Positions 1 to 5,141 of a DNA stretch of 8,052 nt are shown piece after piece. The notes under the pieces were generated by a model. The model did no database searches. It had not been told where the DNA came from and was given only the letters and a program-made list of their open reading frames with translations. The translations under genes and the position numbers were made by a program. This DNA is from UMGS1519 sp963621885 (GTDB taxonomy: Bacteria; Actinomycetota; Coriobacteriia; Coriobacteriales; Eggerthellaceae): contig CAVFFT010000035.1 of assembly GCA_963621885.1 (NCBI GenBank), positions 1-8,052 on the forward strand. The letters are read 5' to 3'. Within the stretch, counting starts at the first letter, position 1. Each line of letters opens with the position of its first letter.

Positions 1-1
1 G

Positions 2-40
2 AAGCTGAACAGGCAGCTCAACGATTTCAAACAGGAATAG
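2..40 (+). CDS. 3' end of an upstream gene (partial)
   Basis: An open frame enters from the left edge and ends at TAG 38-40, reading KLNRQLNDFKQE. The residues are hydrophilic and helix-prone, as is common at the C-terminus of a cytoplasmic protein. Twelve residues are too few to assign a family. The downstream hairpin at 164-190 fits a gene ending here. The other two plus-strand frames also cross this stretch, so the frame choice is only probable. Confidence 0.4.
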   Translation, partial: KLNRQLNDFKQE

Positions 41-54
41 CGCGGGTGCCTTGC

Positions 55-129
55 CACCTCGCTGCCGGGTTTCCGGGTCGCCAGACCACCTCGTCGCTTC
101 GTTACCGGGTAGTCGGCTCGCGAGACCAC
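55..129. repeat. Imperfect direct repeat in the intergenic region, period about 40 bp
   Basis: Two similar blocks, about 55-89 and 92-129, share the pattern CCGGGT, then CGG(G/C)TCGC, then AGACCAC. The AGACCAC ends lie exactly 40 bp apart (83-89 and 123-129). The copies have diverged. There is no sign of coding. Nothing else is seen between the gene end at 40 and the hairpin at 164. Confidence 0.4.
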
Positions 130-163
130 TCGCCGTCAAGCCGCCGACCCCCCAACACACCAG

Positions 164-190
164 AAGGGTTGCCCCAATGGGACAACCCTT
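164..190. terminator. Hairpin, likely bidirectional terminator
   Basis: AAGGGTTG (164-171) pairs with CAACCCTT (183-190). After one C/A mismatch, CCC pairs with GGG around a 3-nt AAT loop. It lies downstream of both the plus-strand gene ending at 40 and the minus-strand gene ending at 246, so it can end either transcript. No clear U-run follows on either strand, so strictly intrinsic termination is not certain. Confidence 0.55.
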
Positions 191-245
191 CATTCATATC
201 CTGGCGCTGTCGAGCACCACGCCCGCGAGCGTTTGTTGGCGCTCT

Positions 246-659
246 CTAGAAGCGATACTCTTCCCTCAAATCAAGCATGCCGCGGAACTGCGCAACAGCA
301 TCGGTAAGCTTGAAAATGCCGAGTGTGTAGCCGGTCTCCTCGTTATAGATTTGCTTCAGGAAAGGCATGACTTCGAAAGCCTTTTCGGTAAGCTCTTTGT
401 TCGTGCACTCGACCGCCGTGCCCCACAGGCGCAGGAAGCCGTCTCCGCTGGCGGCGCAAATCTCGACATTGGGATTGGCCTTGACCTGCTTGTACACGTC
501 CTTGAAAGTGCCAAAGCCGAAGTACACCGTATCGTCCACAAGCATATGGAAACTGAAGGGACGGACGCGCGGGCGGTCACCGTCGACGGTGCCGAAATAG
601 AAGACGCCCGCATCGGTGAGGTACTGCTCGATCTTCTGTGCGGGATTCTGTTCTGCCAT
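246..659 (-). CDS. Pyridoxamine 5'-phosphate oxidase-like FMN-binding split-barrel protein
   Basis: A 137-residue protein, the usual length for single-domain PPOX-like flavoproteins. Visible family features are an N-terminal helix (PAQKIEQYL, residues 6-14), a first strand FYFGTVDGDRPRVRPFSF (20-37) with the Arg-rich phosphate/FMN-binding segment, DDTVYFGFGTFKDVYKQV (42-59) in which the lysine precedes a helix, and PNVEICAASGDGFLRLWGTA (63-82). Family members bind FMN (some bind F420 or haem) as dimers. Many in anaerobes are annotated as NimA-like or general flavin reductases, and the substrate cannot be read from sequence. The ATG at 657-659 follows a clear AAAGGA ribosome site about 9 nt upstream. 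It is divergent from the HxlR-type gene at 847, which probably controls it; such pairing with redox-sensing regulators is common. The open frame is intact and nothing appears truncated. Confidence 0.88.
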   Translation of the reverse strand: MAEQNPAQKIEQYLTDAGVFYFGTVDGDRPRVRPFSFHMLVDDTVYFGFGTFKDVYKQVKANPNVEICAASGDGFLRLWGTAVECTNKELTEKAFEVMPFLKQIYNEETGYTLGIFKLTDAVAQFRGMLDLREEYRF

Positions 660-732
660 GATGCGATCCTTTCTGTCTGACTTTTGTGAACGTCTCTGTT
701 CTCTTTACGGTTCACTTTTCTATCGCGGTTCG

Positions 733-762
733 ATTCTATATCCTGTGAACAAACAGCGTGAA
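733..762 (-). promoter_or_regulatory. Candidate promoter for the split-barrel flavoprotein gene
   Basis: Read on the minus strand, TTCACG (plus 757-762) and TAGAAT (plus 733-738) are separated by 18 bp. The -10 matches consensus at 5 of 6 bases and the -35 at 4 of 6. Transcription would start near 726, leaving a leader of about 65 nt. A GTGAAC element lies in the promoter spacer (745-750). An inverted GTGAAC/GTTCAC pair (686-691, 710-715) lies in the leader. Confidence 0.35.
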
Positions 763-776
763 GTACGATCTTTGAA

Positions 777-788
777 GATACCGGTATC
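777..788. promoter_or_regulatory. Perfect 12-bp palindrome GATACCGGTATC, candidate operator
   Basis: GATACCGGTATC is its own reverse complement. AAGATACC occurs at 775-782 and again at 793-800, an 18-bp period that puts two same-face half-sites near the start of the HxlR-type gene. HxlR-family dimers bind short dyads in the intergenic space they share with a divergent target, so this is a reasonable binding site. The assignment is inference. Confidence 0.4.
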
Positions 789-846
789 ACCAAAGATACC
801 CCGTGTGAAAACGATTGCCCACGACACTAGAGAAAGGAAGGGCATC

Positions 847-1185
847 ATGGATAAAGACCTCTTCGGCATCTGCCCCTTCGTGACCACCCAGCGCCTTCTG
901 CAGGGAAAGTGGTCCATCCTTGTATTGCATCATCTGTCGGAAGGCCCTGTGCGCTTCAATGAGCTTCTGCGGCGCATGCCGAAAATGACGCATGCCACGC
1001 TCTCCCGCCAGCTGAAGCAAATGGAGGCAGATCAACTGGTGTGCCGCGAAGATCTGGGAACGGTTCCGCCGTGCGTGCAATATCGCCTCAGCCCCATGGG
1101 TCAGCAGTTCTTGCCCGTGCTTTCCGCCATGGAGCAGTGGGGCAAAAGCTACATAAGCACCTGTCTGGAGCCGGCGCACGCGTAG
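847..1185 (+). CDS. HxlR-family winged-helix transcriptional regulator
   Basis: A 112-residue protein, typical of HxlR/DUF24 regulators. It shows the family signature in order: an N-terminal CP with Cys9 (the position of the redox-reactive cysteine in YodB/HypR-type members), GKWSILVLHHL (20-30), RFNELLRRMPKMTHATLSRQL (36-56, the recognition region), a wing from about 61 to 82 including VPPCVQYRLSPMG, and a C-terminal dimerisation helix (86-105). Other cysteines are at 66, 76 and 106. The start is ATG 847, preceded by an AGAAAGGAAGG ribosome site. The frame is open upstream to 616, but that part overlaps the flavoprotein gene and lacks family features. It probably senses electrophiles or oxidants through Cys9 and controls itself and the divergent flavoprotein gene. 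The sensor role is family knowledge, not shown here. Confidence 0.9.
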   Translation: MDKDLFGICPFVTTQRLLQGKWSILVLHHLSEGPVRFNELLRRMPKMTHATLSRQLKQMEADQLVCREDLGTVPPCVQYRLSPMGQQFLPVLSAMEQWGKSYISTCLEPAHA

Positions 1186-1218
1186 AGCATCTGCCTGGAG
1201 CCGGCGCGCGTAGGGCGC
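1161..1218 (+). repeat. Tandem duplication of the HxlR gene 3' end, period 30 bp
   Basis: The block at 1161-1190, covering the last HxlR codons and the TAG, is repeated imperfectly at 1191-1218. CTGTCTGGAGCCGGCGC matches CTGCCTGGAGCCGGCGC, and both continue to GCGTAG. The second copy has lost two bases. The duplicate adds no coding because the first copy keeps its stop codon. It contributes the left arm of the hairpin at 1200-1222. Confidence 0.65.
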
Positions 1219-1222
1219 CGGC
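1200..1222 (+). terminator. GC-rich hairpin after the HxlR gene
   Basis: GCCGGCGC (1200-1207) pairs perfectly with GCGCCGGC (1215-1222) around a 7-nt loop, 15 bp after the HxlR stop codon. No T-run follows, so it is either a weak or factor-assisted terminator or an mRNA 3'-end stabiliser. Confidence 0.45.
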
Positions 1223-1387
1223 CAATATCGAACAGGCAGCGTTCATTCCGCAAACGTCTACTATCGCCGCGCGCGTAAGGGACTCGCTATCGACGAAAAA
1301 CACGCCGCCCGCGCGCATTCACCCGCGTGCATTCAGCCCGCTTCCCTTTCCCATTCTTCTCCAACGTGCAATTTGCATGTTTCCTAT

Positions 1388-1412
1388 ACATGTCAAGGGA
1401 ACATGTTATGCT
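1388..1412 (+). promoter_or_regulatory. TetR promoter with overlapping ACATGT operator pair
   Basis: An extended -10 element, TGTTATGCT (TG at 1404-1405, hexamer TATGCT 1407-1412), lies 27 bp before the GTG start. No good -35 is seen, which is tolerable with an extended -10. Two copies of the self-complementary hexamer ACATGT (1388-1393 and 1401-1406) flank CAAGGGA. The second copy overlaps the -10, so a bound repressor would block transcription. This suggests autorepression by the TetR protein. Confidence 0.5.
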
Positions 1413-1427
1413 ATGGTCAACGCGAAC

Positions 1428-1435
1428 AGAGGAGG
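1428..1435 (+). promoter_or_regulatory. Strong ribosome binding site that fixes the TetR start
   Basis: AGAGGAGG lies 4 nt before GTG 1440. This supports GTG 1440 over the upstream in-frame ATG at 1413. That ATG directly abuts the -10 hexamer and has no suitably placed ribosome site. Confidence 0.7.
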
Positions 1436-1439
1436 TCCC

Positions 1440-2000
1440 GTGCCGCGCCCCAAGAACGAACAACTGAAATCCCAGATACTCCGCGTCGCCGAAAAGCAGT
1501 TCGCCACCAGCGGCTACAAGGCGACCTCGTACACGAGCATCGCGGAGGCCTGCGGCATCAGCCGAAACCTCGTGCAATACCACTTCCCCAAGAAGGAAAC
1601 GCTGGCCATCGCCTATATGGAAAGCGTTCTCGCGCGCAGCATGAAGAAGCTCGGCCTGGATGACGATGCCGTCCGCGGTAACTACGCCGCGATAAAGAAT
1701 GTGGGCGCAAGCTTCTTCGAAACGCTTCTGGCCAAGCCTGGCACGCGTCTCTTTTTAAGCGACGTCATCTCAAGCCGCGAGCTCACCGAAAGCGTACTCG
1801 CGTTCAATTTCAACTGGGCGATCGAACGCGTGGACATTCCCGCAGGCGCAAATCTCGACGCCGTTATGCGCATGGTTGTCGCGCGCATGGGTGGTTTCTA
1901 CGAGCTCTTGTATTGGAGCCTCAAGAACGACAAGCCCTTTGATACCGCACGGGAAATCGGTATCGTTGTCGACGCCTTCGCCGAAGCCCTCGGGAAATAG
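1440..2000 (+). CDS. TetR/AcrR-family transcriptional regulator
   Basis: A 186-residue protein starting at GTG (read as Met, then PRPKNEQLK). The TetR DNA-binding domain fills residues 7-55. Helix 1 is LKSQILRVAEKQFATSGY (9-26). The helix-turn-helix is TSYTSIAEACGISRNLVQYH (29-48), followed by FPKKETL (49-55). The C-terminal ligand-binding half (56-186) is divergent and mostly helical, and no inducer can be assigned. Length is typical of the family. The gene converges on the membrane protein gene at 2009-2731 with only 8 bp between stop codons, so the two transcripts must overlap at their 3' ends. Likely targets are its own promoter (ACATGT pair at 1388-1406) and possibly that neighbour, though no ACATGT pair was noticed upstream of 2731. 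Confidence 0.9.
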   Translation: MPRPKNEQLKSQILRVAEKQFATSGYKATSYTSIAEACGISRNLVQYHFPKKETLAIAYMESVLARSMKKLGLDDDAVRGNYAAIKNVGASFFETLLAKPGTRLFLSDVISSRELTESVLAFNFNWAIERVDIPAGANLDAVMRMVVARMGGFYELLYWSLKNDKPFDTAREIGIVVDAFAEALGK

Positions 2001-2008
2001 GGCTCTCT

Positions 2009-2731
2009 CTACGCTTCAGGCTGATATTCCGGCAGACTCCGCCAATAGAGGAAGTAGGCAATCGCCACTCCCGTCGCGGCGACACCCGCGAAATACACGT
2101 AGAAGTTCGCCATGATGGGGTCGAAGCTCGGCATGATGAGGAAGTAGCCAACCGCCTGCGCGATGATCAGCACCACGGCGACGCTACCATGCACGCCGCG
2201 GCGACTCCCCCGCTTGGCGCTCATCTGGAAGTTCCAAACGACGCAGCCCGTAAACGTGGTGAGGAACATGATGTGGCACAGCGGATCTTCCAGCACGCTC
2301 CACAAGAACCAATAGCAGGCGATGAAGCAAATCTGCACGCCAATGTACATGAGCAGCGCATTGCGGAAGCTCTTCGCATGCGGGAAAATCTCGGTCCGCA
2401 AATCGTACTTGATGCATTGGTAATGCGCCACGAATTCCATGCCAAACCAAATGACCAGGCCAACCCACAAAAACATCGTGAACCAGTGGTGTGTGGGCGA
2501 AAGCGCGTTGAACCAGCGGTCGAAACCTACCACATACACGAAGTCGTTCGCGAAGTTCCACATGTTGCATTGCCACGACATGCCCGAACACTTATGGGCG
2601 AATCCCATGCGGATGCTCTTGTAGTAGAACCAATAGAAGCATGCCATCGCGATGCCCCAGCCGATATACACCGGTAGGAACCAATCATCCATGCGGCCGA
2701 GATAAACGTCGAGTGAGTAGTGGAATCCCAT
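2009..2731 (-). CDS. Seven-helix integral membrane protein, function unknown
   Basis: A 240-residue protein very rich in Trp, Phe, Tyr and Met. Hydrophobic segments near residues 19-37, 51-70, 81-104, 125-147, 150-171, 182-201 and 211-231 give seven likely membrane helices. No signal peptide or enzyme signature is obvious. Helix 2 carries CNMWNFANDFVYV with Asp63 buried, and helix 3 carries WFGMEFVAHY with Glu99 and His103. Buried acids and the 7-helix, roughly 240-residue build recall membrane terpene cyclases of the Pyr4/PaxB type, where an acidic residue follows an Asn in helix 2. That resemblance is from memory and weak, and a plain transporter or sensor is equally possible. The start at ATG 2729-2731 is preceded by a GGGGG ribosome site 5 nt upstream. 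It lies downstream of, and on the same strand as, the TetR gene at 2969-3574, but 237 bp and its own promoter separate them. Confidence 0.75.
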   Translation of the reverse strand: MGFHYSLDVYLGRMDDWFLPVYIGWGIAMACFYWFYYKSIRMGFAHKCSGMSWQCNMWNFANDFVYVVGFDRWFNALSPTHHWFTMFLWVGLVIWFGMEFVAHYQCIKYDLRTEIFPHAKSFRNALLMYIGVQICFIACYWFLWSVLEDPLCHIMFLTTFTGCVVWNFQMSAKRGSRRGVHGSVAVVLIIAQAVGYFLIMPSFDPIMANFYVYFAGVAATGVAIAYFLYWRSLPEYQPEA

Positions 2732-2790
2732 GGCAGCCCCCTTTTGCTTCCTAAGAGAAAGCTATATGCGTAAAGGAAATAGCTAGGGGA

Positions 2791-2820
2791 AGAATAGCGT
2801 TCGGATGCCCTATGCGTCAA
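2791..2820 (-). promoter_or_regulatory. Candidate promoter for the seven-helix membrane protein gene
   Basis: On the minus strand, TTGACG (plus 2815-2820, 5 of 6 consensus) and TATTCT (plus 2791-2796, 4 of 6) are 18 bp apart. The predicted leader to ATG 2731 is about 55 nt. This gives the gene its own transcription start independent of the TetR gene upstream. Confidence 0.5.
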
Positions 2821-2903
2821 GAAAGGCGCATGCGAAATAAAAGAGCTCGGCGATGGAATAAGAGAAACAAGAAAGGGAGCACTCAGTGCTGAAGCAAGAA
2901 AGG
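2818..2903. repeat. Three copies of CAAGAAAGG in the 2732-2968 spacer
   Basis: CAAGAAAGG occurs at 2818-2826, 2868-2876 and 2895-2903; the first and third extend to CAAGAAAGGCG. The first copy overlaps the -35 of the membrane protein promoter. A dyad, AGCAC-TCA-GTGCT (2878-2890), lies between copies two and three. The spacing suggests upstream activator or repressor sites, but the stretch is purine-rich and chance repetition is possible. No gene is seen in the rest of this spacer. Confidence 0.35.
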
Positions 2904-2968
2904 CGAACAAGAGAGTAAAACCCGGTGCTGCCGCAAGCGCTCTCCATCCAGCGCGCGCCACCTGCGCC

Positions 2969-3574
2969 TTAACGAGAAGGAAGTTCTTCGAGAGAGCTGC
3001 GCGAATGCCGCCTCAGTATGCCAAGCAGCAAAGGAGACACCGCGGCGACAATGCCCCCTTCAAGCGCATCGAGGTAATCATCGAGACAATGCACCTGCTC
3101 ACCCGCCATAAGAGAGGAAACGCCTCCCCAGATGAAATCAACCGAGGCCAAATCTTCCTTAGTGAGTTCTTCCCGTTTGGCCCCAATCATTTCGAGCAGA
3201 CACGCAAGAACCTCTTCTTCGCCCAATCCAATGAGCCGAGGACTACCATGGCGCAAAATCAACTGCACGCGGGCGAAGTGCTCATCAAGATTCCCGATTT
3301 CCCTCAGCTCACGGGTATTGAAATCCCCACATGCAATCATGCGCAAAAACGTGCCGAAAAATTCCCGGGGCAGATTCTTGGCAATGAGCTCAACGGCCAT
3401 CTCATCAATATCCGCATAGTGATAGTAGAACGTATTGCGATTCACCCGTGCCCGCGCGATGAGCTCCTTCACGCTTATCGACTCGGAAGGTCCCTCTGCG
3501 AGCAGCTCCCAATACGCCGCCCCCAAACGCTCTTTCGCAGAAGGGCCTTCCTGGTCTTTCCTTGGCCGTGCCAT
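2969..3574 (-). CDS. TetR/AcrR-family transcriptional regulator
   Basis: A 201-residue protein starting at ATG 3572-3574 behind an AGGAGG ribosome site (plus 3580-3585) at 5-nt spacing. The DNA-binding domain covers about residues 12-60. Helix 1 is AKERLGAAYWELLAEG (13-28), the helix-turn-helix is ISVKELIARARVNRNTFYYH (33-52), and YADIDEM (53-59) follows. The remaining half is helical with a short basic, Ser-rich tail, and no ligand class is apparent. It is divergent from the Pip-like membrane protein gene starting at 3687, with about 110 bp between them. This is the usual arrangement for a local repressor of a TetR-controlled envelope or transport operon. A dyad, AGACA-TAC-TGTCT, sits in its own leader at 3595-3607. 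Control of the 3687-6788 operon is inferred from position. Confidence 0.9.
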   Translation of the reverse strand: MARPRKDQEGPSAKERLGAAYWELLAEGPSESISVKELIARARVNRNTFYYHYADIDEMAVELIAKNLPREFFGTFLRMIACGDFNTRELREIGNLDEHFARVQLILRHGSPRLIGLGEEEVLACLLEMIGAKREELTKEDLASVDFIWGGVSSLMAGEQVHCLDDYLDALEGGIVAAVSPLLLGILRRHSRSSLEELPSR

Positions 3575-3594
3575 GCGTTCCTCCTACCATAACT

Positions 3595-3607
3595 AGACAT
3601 ACTGTCT
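3595..3607. promoter_or_regulatory. Inverted repeat AGACATACTGTCT, candidate TetR operator
   Basis: AGACA and TGTCT are perfect inverted arms around TAC, in the spacer between the divergent TetR and permease genes. A related pair, GTCTGA (3604-3609) and TCAGAC (3655-3660), is spaced across the same region. TetR proteins bind such short dyads next to their own genes. Confidence 0.45.
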
Positions 3608-3641
3608 GATTCATCTGTTTTATTGGTCACTCTGCCTAATT

Positions 3642-3669
3642 ACGATAAGCCTATTCAGACGAATTGCAA
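3642..3669 (-). promoter_or_regulatory. Candidate promoter for the second TetR gene
   Basis: On the minus strand, TTGCAA (plus 3664-3669) and TATCGT (plus 3642-3647) are separated by 16 bp. Each matches consensus at 4 of 6 positions. Transcription would start near 3635, so the AGACA dyad at 3595-3607 would lie in the leader. No equally good plus-strand promoter for the permease gene was found in the same spacer. Confidence 0.3.
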
Positions 3670-3675
3670 AGCGGC

Positions 3676-3680
3676 AGAGG
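3676..3680 (+). promoter_or_regulatory. Ribosome binding site fixing the permease start at ATG 3687
   Basis: AGAGG lies 6 nt before ATG 3687 and only 3 nt before the in-frame TTG at 3684. ATG 3687 is therefore the better start. Confidence 0.6.
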
Positions 3681-3686
3681 TGCTTG

Positions 3687-4988
3687 ATGTTCGAAAAAAT
3701 TGGAAAGAGGGCTTTGGTTCTCCCCCTCGTAATGGCGCTCGGATTGTGCTGCATTCTGAGTCTGGCGGTTGGACCTATGCTCCGCGCAGAACCTACCAAC
3801 GTTCCCTTCGCGATCGTGAATCTCGACGAGGGCGCCATCACCGTGGCGGGCAACACCAATGTGGGGCAAACGCTTGCCGACAAGCTGATTTCAGGCGAAT
3901 CGTCCCTCGGCGACATGGGTAGCGATTCAGACTCAGAGAGCTCAGACGATGGCGGTAATTCGAGCGGCACCAGCGATTCGGACTCAGAGGGCTCGAATGA
4001 CGCCAGCAATTCGAGCGATAGCGATGCCGGTGGCTCGAGCGACAGCGCTTCCGACTCGGATGACTCAAGCGCCTCCAGCATGGCAAACGCCATATGCTGG
4101 GTTCAAATGGAGAGCGAAGAGGAGCTCGCCACCGCGCTTGACGGCAACGAGATCTATGGCGGAATCGTCATACCCGCCAACTTCACCAGCCAGCAAATGA
4201 GCAGCACGGTCGGCCTTGCCAACGCGCCCGAGATAGACGTGTACCTGAATGTGGCCAAGAGCCCACAAGTCGCGAGCAGCCTGCAAAACACGCTTCAAAA
4301 CGCGATGCTGAAGGCCGGCATCGCCTCCAATATCGAGATGGTGAACAACGCCGACCTTGGCGGCGGAAGCATGAGCTCCACCACGGCGGTTCAGATGCTG
4401 GTCATGCCCTTGTTCATCATGACCATGATCTGCTCCATCCTGCTGACGCTGCTCTTCTGGAAGAAGGATGTCACCGGACTCAAAAAGAAGAACCCGGTCC
4501 TTGCGGCTTTGGCACTCGTTGTGATAATCACCGTGTTCGCGGCGGTTGTCGCGATGCTCGCTCAGTTTATCGACAGCGTTGCCGGCGGAATGAATCTTCC
4601 CGCCTACGAACTCTTCCTGTTCCTGTGGTTCGCCTGCGGCTGCTGCATGCTGTGCTTCGTCGGCGTGTGCTGCCTGAGCTTCCCACTGGGAGCCCCGCTC
4701 GCCGTCGGTACCTTTGCGCTCGGCATGAGCTGCGCCATGCTCACTCCCGAAATGCTTCCCCAACTCTGGGCAGACTGGATCTATCCTTGGGCGCCGCAAG
4801 CGCACATCGGCAACGGCGTGCGAAGCATCATCTATATGGACCATACGCCCAGTTCAGCAGACCTGAACCCGCTTCTCGCTTTCGGAATTGCAGGCATTGC
4901 TTCCCTGCTGGCGGCAACGGGCATATCCCTGTTCAAACAGCATAAAGGCACTGCTAATCCGAAACTAGCGGAAACGCCAAGCGTCTAA
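3687..4988 (+). CDS. Compact YhgE/Pip-like (ABC-2-type) membrane protein with a Ser/Asp-rich linker
   Basis: A 433-residue protein. An N-terminal membrane helix (about 8-30) is followed by a Pip N-terminal domain signature, VPFAIVNLDEGA (39-50) and NVGQTLADKLI (58-68). These resemble the YhgE/Pip consensus of a V-V-N-x-D-x-G strand and a G-x-x-L-x-D-K-L helix. The domain resumes at ICWVQMESEEELATALDGNE (136-155) with YGGIVIPANFT (157-167). Between the halves lies a Ser/Asp/Gly-rich stretch (about 75-132). Five C-terminal membrane helices follow (about 233-256, 269-293, 306-331, 333-352, 396-415). Canonical YhgE/Pip proteins are roughly 650-1000 residues, with a long coiled coil between the N-domain and the C-terminal helices. 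This one lacks it, and the next gene supplies a coiled-coil lipoprotein. The family includes Lactococcus phage infection protein Pip and type VII secretion component EsaA/YueB. No transport substrate is known. It is probably cotranscribed with the 5142 gene and repressed by the divergent TetR. Confidence 0.8.
   Translation: MFEKIGKRALVLPLVMALGLCCILSLAVGPMLRAEPTNVPFAIVNLDEGAITVAGNTNVGQTLADKLISGESSLGDMGSDSDSESSDDGGNSSGTSDSDSEGSNDASNSSDSDAGGSSDSASDSDDSSASSMANAICWVQMESEEELATALDGNEIYGGIVIPANFTSQQMSSTVGLANAPEIDVYLNVAKSPQVASSLQNTLQNAMLKAGIASNIEMVNNADLGGGSMSSTTAVQMLVMPLFIMTMICSILLTLLFWKKDVTGLKKKNPVLAALALVVIITVFAAVVAMLAQFIDSVAGGMNLPAYELFLFLWFACGCCMLCFVGVCCLSFPLGAPLAVGTFALGMSCAMLTPEMLPQLWADWIYPWAPQAHIGNGVRSIIYMDHTPSSADLNPLLAFGIAGIASLLAATGISLFKQHKGTANPKLAETPSV
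3921..4022 (+). repeat. In-frame 51-bp tandem repeat encoding the Ser/Asp linker
   Basis: Units 3921-3971 and 3972-4022 both begin AGCGATTC(A/G)GACTCAGAG and carry AATTCGAGC near their ends, each encoding 17 residues that start SDSDSE. A more degenerate Ser/Asp stretch continues to about 4080. The period is a multiple of three, so gain or loss of a unit would change linker length without a frameshift. Confidence 0.7.
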
Positions 4989-5003
4989 GGCAAAAGACTC
5001 TCG

Positions 5004-5094
5004 AGCGTCGCCCGAACATAGCTCAAGCGTGCCGAGCATCGTCCTCCCCCCCAAGCGCCGTCCGAACATAACCCAAGCATCACCCGAGCATCGC
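5004..5094 (+). repeat. Degenerate direct repeat between the permease and lipoprotein genes
   Basis: Blocks 5004-5042 and 5054-5094 share AGCG(T/C)CG(C/T)CCGAACATA, then CAAGC, then CCGAGCATCG, offset by 50-52 bp. A weaker third echo (CGAGCCTCATCCAAACATCGCG) is around 5106-5127. There is no coding signal and no clear terminator or promoter, so read-through from the permease gene into the lipoprotein gene is likely. Confidence 0.5.
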
Positions 5095-5141
5095 TTTAAT
5101 CCCGTTCGAGCCTCATCCAAACATCGCGAAAGAAGATCCTC

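Noticed and set aside
55..129. Repeat block near the left edge considered as a small RNA or mobile-element end
   Set aside because: The copies are too diverged, there are no terminal inverted repeats, and no promoter was found beside them.
616..846. Upstream extension of the HxlR reading frame to ATG 616
   Set aside because: It overlaps the divergent flavoprotein gene and its promoter region, lacks family residues, and the ATG at 847 has a strong ribosome site and gives the normal family length.
1041..1439. Upstream extension of the TetR frame to 1041
   Set aside because: It runs through the HxlR gene and the TetR promoter. The DNA-binding domain begins right after GTG 1440, which has an AGAGGAGG ribosome site.
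2189..2677. Plus-strand open frame of 162 codons opposite the seven-helix protein gene
   Set aside because: It is antisense to a clear membrane protein and its translation is His/Ala/Glu-rich without domain features.
3005..3592. Plus-strand open frame of 195 codons opposite the second TetR gene
   Set aside because: The minus strand encodes an unmistakable TetR protein with a good ribosome site; the plus frame has no recognisable features.
4065..4844. Minus-strand open frame of 259 codons opposite the permease gene
   Set aside because: The translation is rich in His, Glu and Gly, as expected from the complement of a membrane protein in GC-rich DNA.
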